DNA of 5,440 bases from Bacillota bacterium (lineage in GTDB: Bacteria; Bacillota; Clostridia; Lachnospirales; Anaerotignaceae): assembly GCA_023413275.1 (NCBI GenBank), contig JAEZPX010000156.1, positions 1-5,440 on the forward strand, written 5' to 3'. Numbering within the stretch: position 1 is the first letter of the stretch; every line of letters starts with the position of its first letter. Position numbers and translations under genes: made by a program. Positions 4,340 through 5,440 of this stretch are shown here, piece by piece. The notes beneath the pieces are model-generated. The model saw only the letters and a program-made list of their open reading frames with translations, had not been told where the DNA came from and did no database searches.

Positions 4340-5365
4340 TCAATCAATCTCTGCTCCATATCTGCCATCACTAAAAAAATCTCTAGCCGCTTCATAGCCT
4401 TGGCGATATAAAAAGCGATAGGCTACATCATCAACATCTATATCAAAGTCAAGAGCTCGGATATCGCTTGTATCAACTGTAATAGAGCGTTCTTTATTTA
4501 ATGGATTGCTTTCATAAATTTGCTGTTGAATATAAGTAGAGGCACGCAAAAGGCTATCCATATATTGCCATAGATTGTCAATATGGGTATGGCCATACTT
4601 ATATTTGAATCGGACACCAATGGTAGCCATATTTACCCCATCGTAAAGATTATCACTAAACATAGGATAATCAAAAACATTTAAGGGGTAATTATGCAAT
4701 AACCCGCCATCACAAAAAACATTTGTAACGGAATTCCCTAAAGAATTGGTTCTTTCCCGAATGACAGCCTCAAAAAAAATAGGTACTGACATAGAAATGC
4801 GTACTGCCTGGGCGACCTCCATTTTTGGTGTCGTTTCAAAGGAAAAAATTTGCGTTGTTTTAAGAGAGATGTCCGTTCCAACCACGTACAAATCCAAAAA
4901 TGGTCTGCCGTCTTTATGGAGCATTGGATCTTTAAAATCTGCAAAAGTATACGGTGGCGCTTTTTTATAAGGATCAAATTGGTCACCAATCACTCCCTTT
5001 ATCCAATCATAAAAATACTCTGTAGAAAACCAGCCATATCGGTTTATTAAACGATACACACAACTCATATCTCCCAAAAACTTTTCAAGCCGTTCGTTTA
5101 TTTCCTCTGGCATAAAACCAAAATTCTCTGTCTTCCCTTTTGACGGAACCAGCCTATAATCCAAAGTATTGCAAATTTTCCGACTCTCCACAAAAGGAAG
5201 ATTAAAACTAGTAATACATGCTGTATCAGCACCGGCTGAAGTACCTGCAACCCGTATAACATCTTCCATATGACCATTACGAAATAAATAGTCTAATACA
5301 CCTAGATATGATACTCCAAGTATTCCTCCACCCTCAAAAACTAAATTTTCAATTTTATTAAACAC
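4340..5365 (-). CDS. Patatin-like phospholipase (lipid acyl hydrolase)
   Basis: A 341-residue protein with all marks of an active patatin fold. The oxyanion-hole loop is FEGGGILGVSYLGVL (residues 10-24). The nucleophile elbow is GTSAG (41-45) with Ser43. The catalytic Asp is in the D-G-G motif at 219-221 (CDGGLLHNYP). SMSVPIFFEAVI (191-202) matches the conserved Ser-x-Pro-x-F segment between the Ser and Asp blocks. Such enzymes cut acyl esters of membrane lipids with a Ser-Asp dyad. There is no signal peptide or membrane segment, so it is predicted cytoplasmic. The C-terminal third (about 245-341) has no motif I know. Two GTG codons can start it: 5374, with nothing spaced properly before it, and 5365, with AGGGTGA five bases upstream; I prefer 5365. 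At least 66 bases upstream hold no coding end, so it looks like a single gene. Cellular role (lipid turnover, or effector of an anti-phage system) cannot be told from here. Confidence 0.92.
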   Translation of the reverse strand: MFNKIENLVFEGGGILGVSYLGVLDYLFRNGHMEDVIRVAGTSAGADTACITSFNLPFVESRKICNTLDYRLVPSKGKTENFGFMPEEINERLEKFLGDMSCVYRLINRYGWFSTEYFYDWIKGVIGDQFDPYKKAPPYTFADFKDPMLHKDGRPFLDLYVVGTDISLKTTQIFSFETTPKMEVAQAVRISMSVPIFFEAVIRERTNSLGNSVTNVFCDGGLLHNYPLNVFDYPMFSDNLYDGVNMATIGVRFKYKYGHTHIDNLWQYMDSLLRASTYIQQQIYESNPLNKERSITVDTSDIRALDFDIDVDDVAYRFLYRQGYEAARDFFSDGRYGAEID

Positions 5366-5440
5366 TGATATCACCCTAACTATTCTAATAGTAAATTATA
5401 TTGCTAAGATGATGATTTTATTTTGTGAAAAGGTGTATAT
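5366..5440 (-). promoter_or_regulatory. Upstream region of the patatin gene with a TATAAT box
   Basis: On the - strand TATAAT stands at 5400-5395, about 30 bases before the preferred start codon. No good -35 box is seen 16-18 bases further upstream. Stops occur in this short AT-rich stretch, so no gene overlaps or abuts the patatin on its 5' side within the window. Confidence 0.3.

Noticed and set aside
4738..5050. Several frames of 66-83 codons overlapping the patatin gene on both strands
   Set aside because: They lie inside a gene with clear catalytic motifs and are shadows of its coding sequence.

Overview
The window suggests a low-GC Bacillota genome, probably a member of the Clostridia. 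The evidence is the AT-rich intergenic DNA, strong AGGAGG-type ribosome binding sites, U-tract hairpin terminators, an ECF sigma factor paired with a one-pass anti-sigma protein, and an arsenate reductase of the low-molecular-weight phosphatase fold next to ArsA. No rRNA, tRNA, CRISPR array, intact transposase or integrase was found. The genus cannot be read from the sequence.

Left part, + strand (1-858): the end of an arsenic-resistance operon. The 3' part of arsA (ATPase of the arsenite pump, with the signature TAPTGHT at the left edge) overlaps a complete arsC (arsenate reductase) by 8 bases. A strong terminator closes the operon. ArsC reduces arsenate to arsenite and ArsA powers arsenite export; the rest of the operon (arsR, arsD, arsB or acr3) would lie to the left, outside the window.

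Gap (859-1158): no convincing intact gene. It holds two hairpins and what may be a decayed, frameshifted reverse-strand coding remnant.

Centre, + strand (1159-2450): an ECF sigma factor and an overlapping membrane protein that is probably its anti-sigma factor. A TGTAAC / TGTA element pair upstream looks like a promoter read by the sigma factor itself. It would place the transcript start near 1192, so translation should begin at ATG 1234, which has a good ribosome binding site. The anti-sigma gene has a second internal start with its own good ribosome binding site just before a signal-peptide-like segment. The 3' side holds a 12-base tandem repeat, a perfect hairpin and a terminator.

Right part, - strand (2653-5440): three apparently separate genes. 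From right to left they are a patatin-like lipid acyl hydrolase with its complete Ser-Asp dyad, a short protein made only of a TfoX/Sxy C-terminal domain with its own terminator, and a class I SAM-dependent methyltransferase of the leucine carboxyl methyltransferase-like (YktD/TIGR00027) group. A sigma-A-like promoter on the + strand between the methyltransferase and the TfoX-like gene has no gene after it, only a terminator about 100 bases on, so it may make a small RNA.

No clearly new multi-gene system is visible. The most worthwhile leads are the dual-start anti-sigma gene, the orphan promoter-terminator pair, and the patatin whose upstream neighbours lie outside the window.
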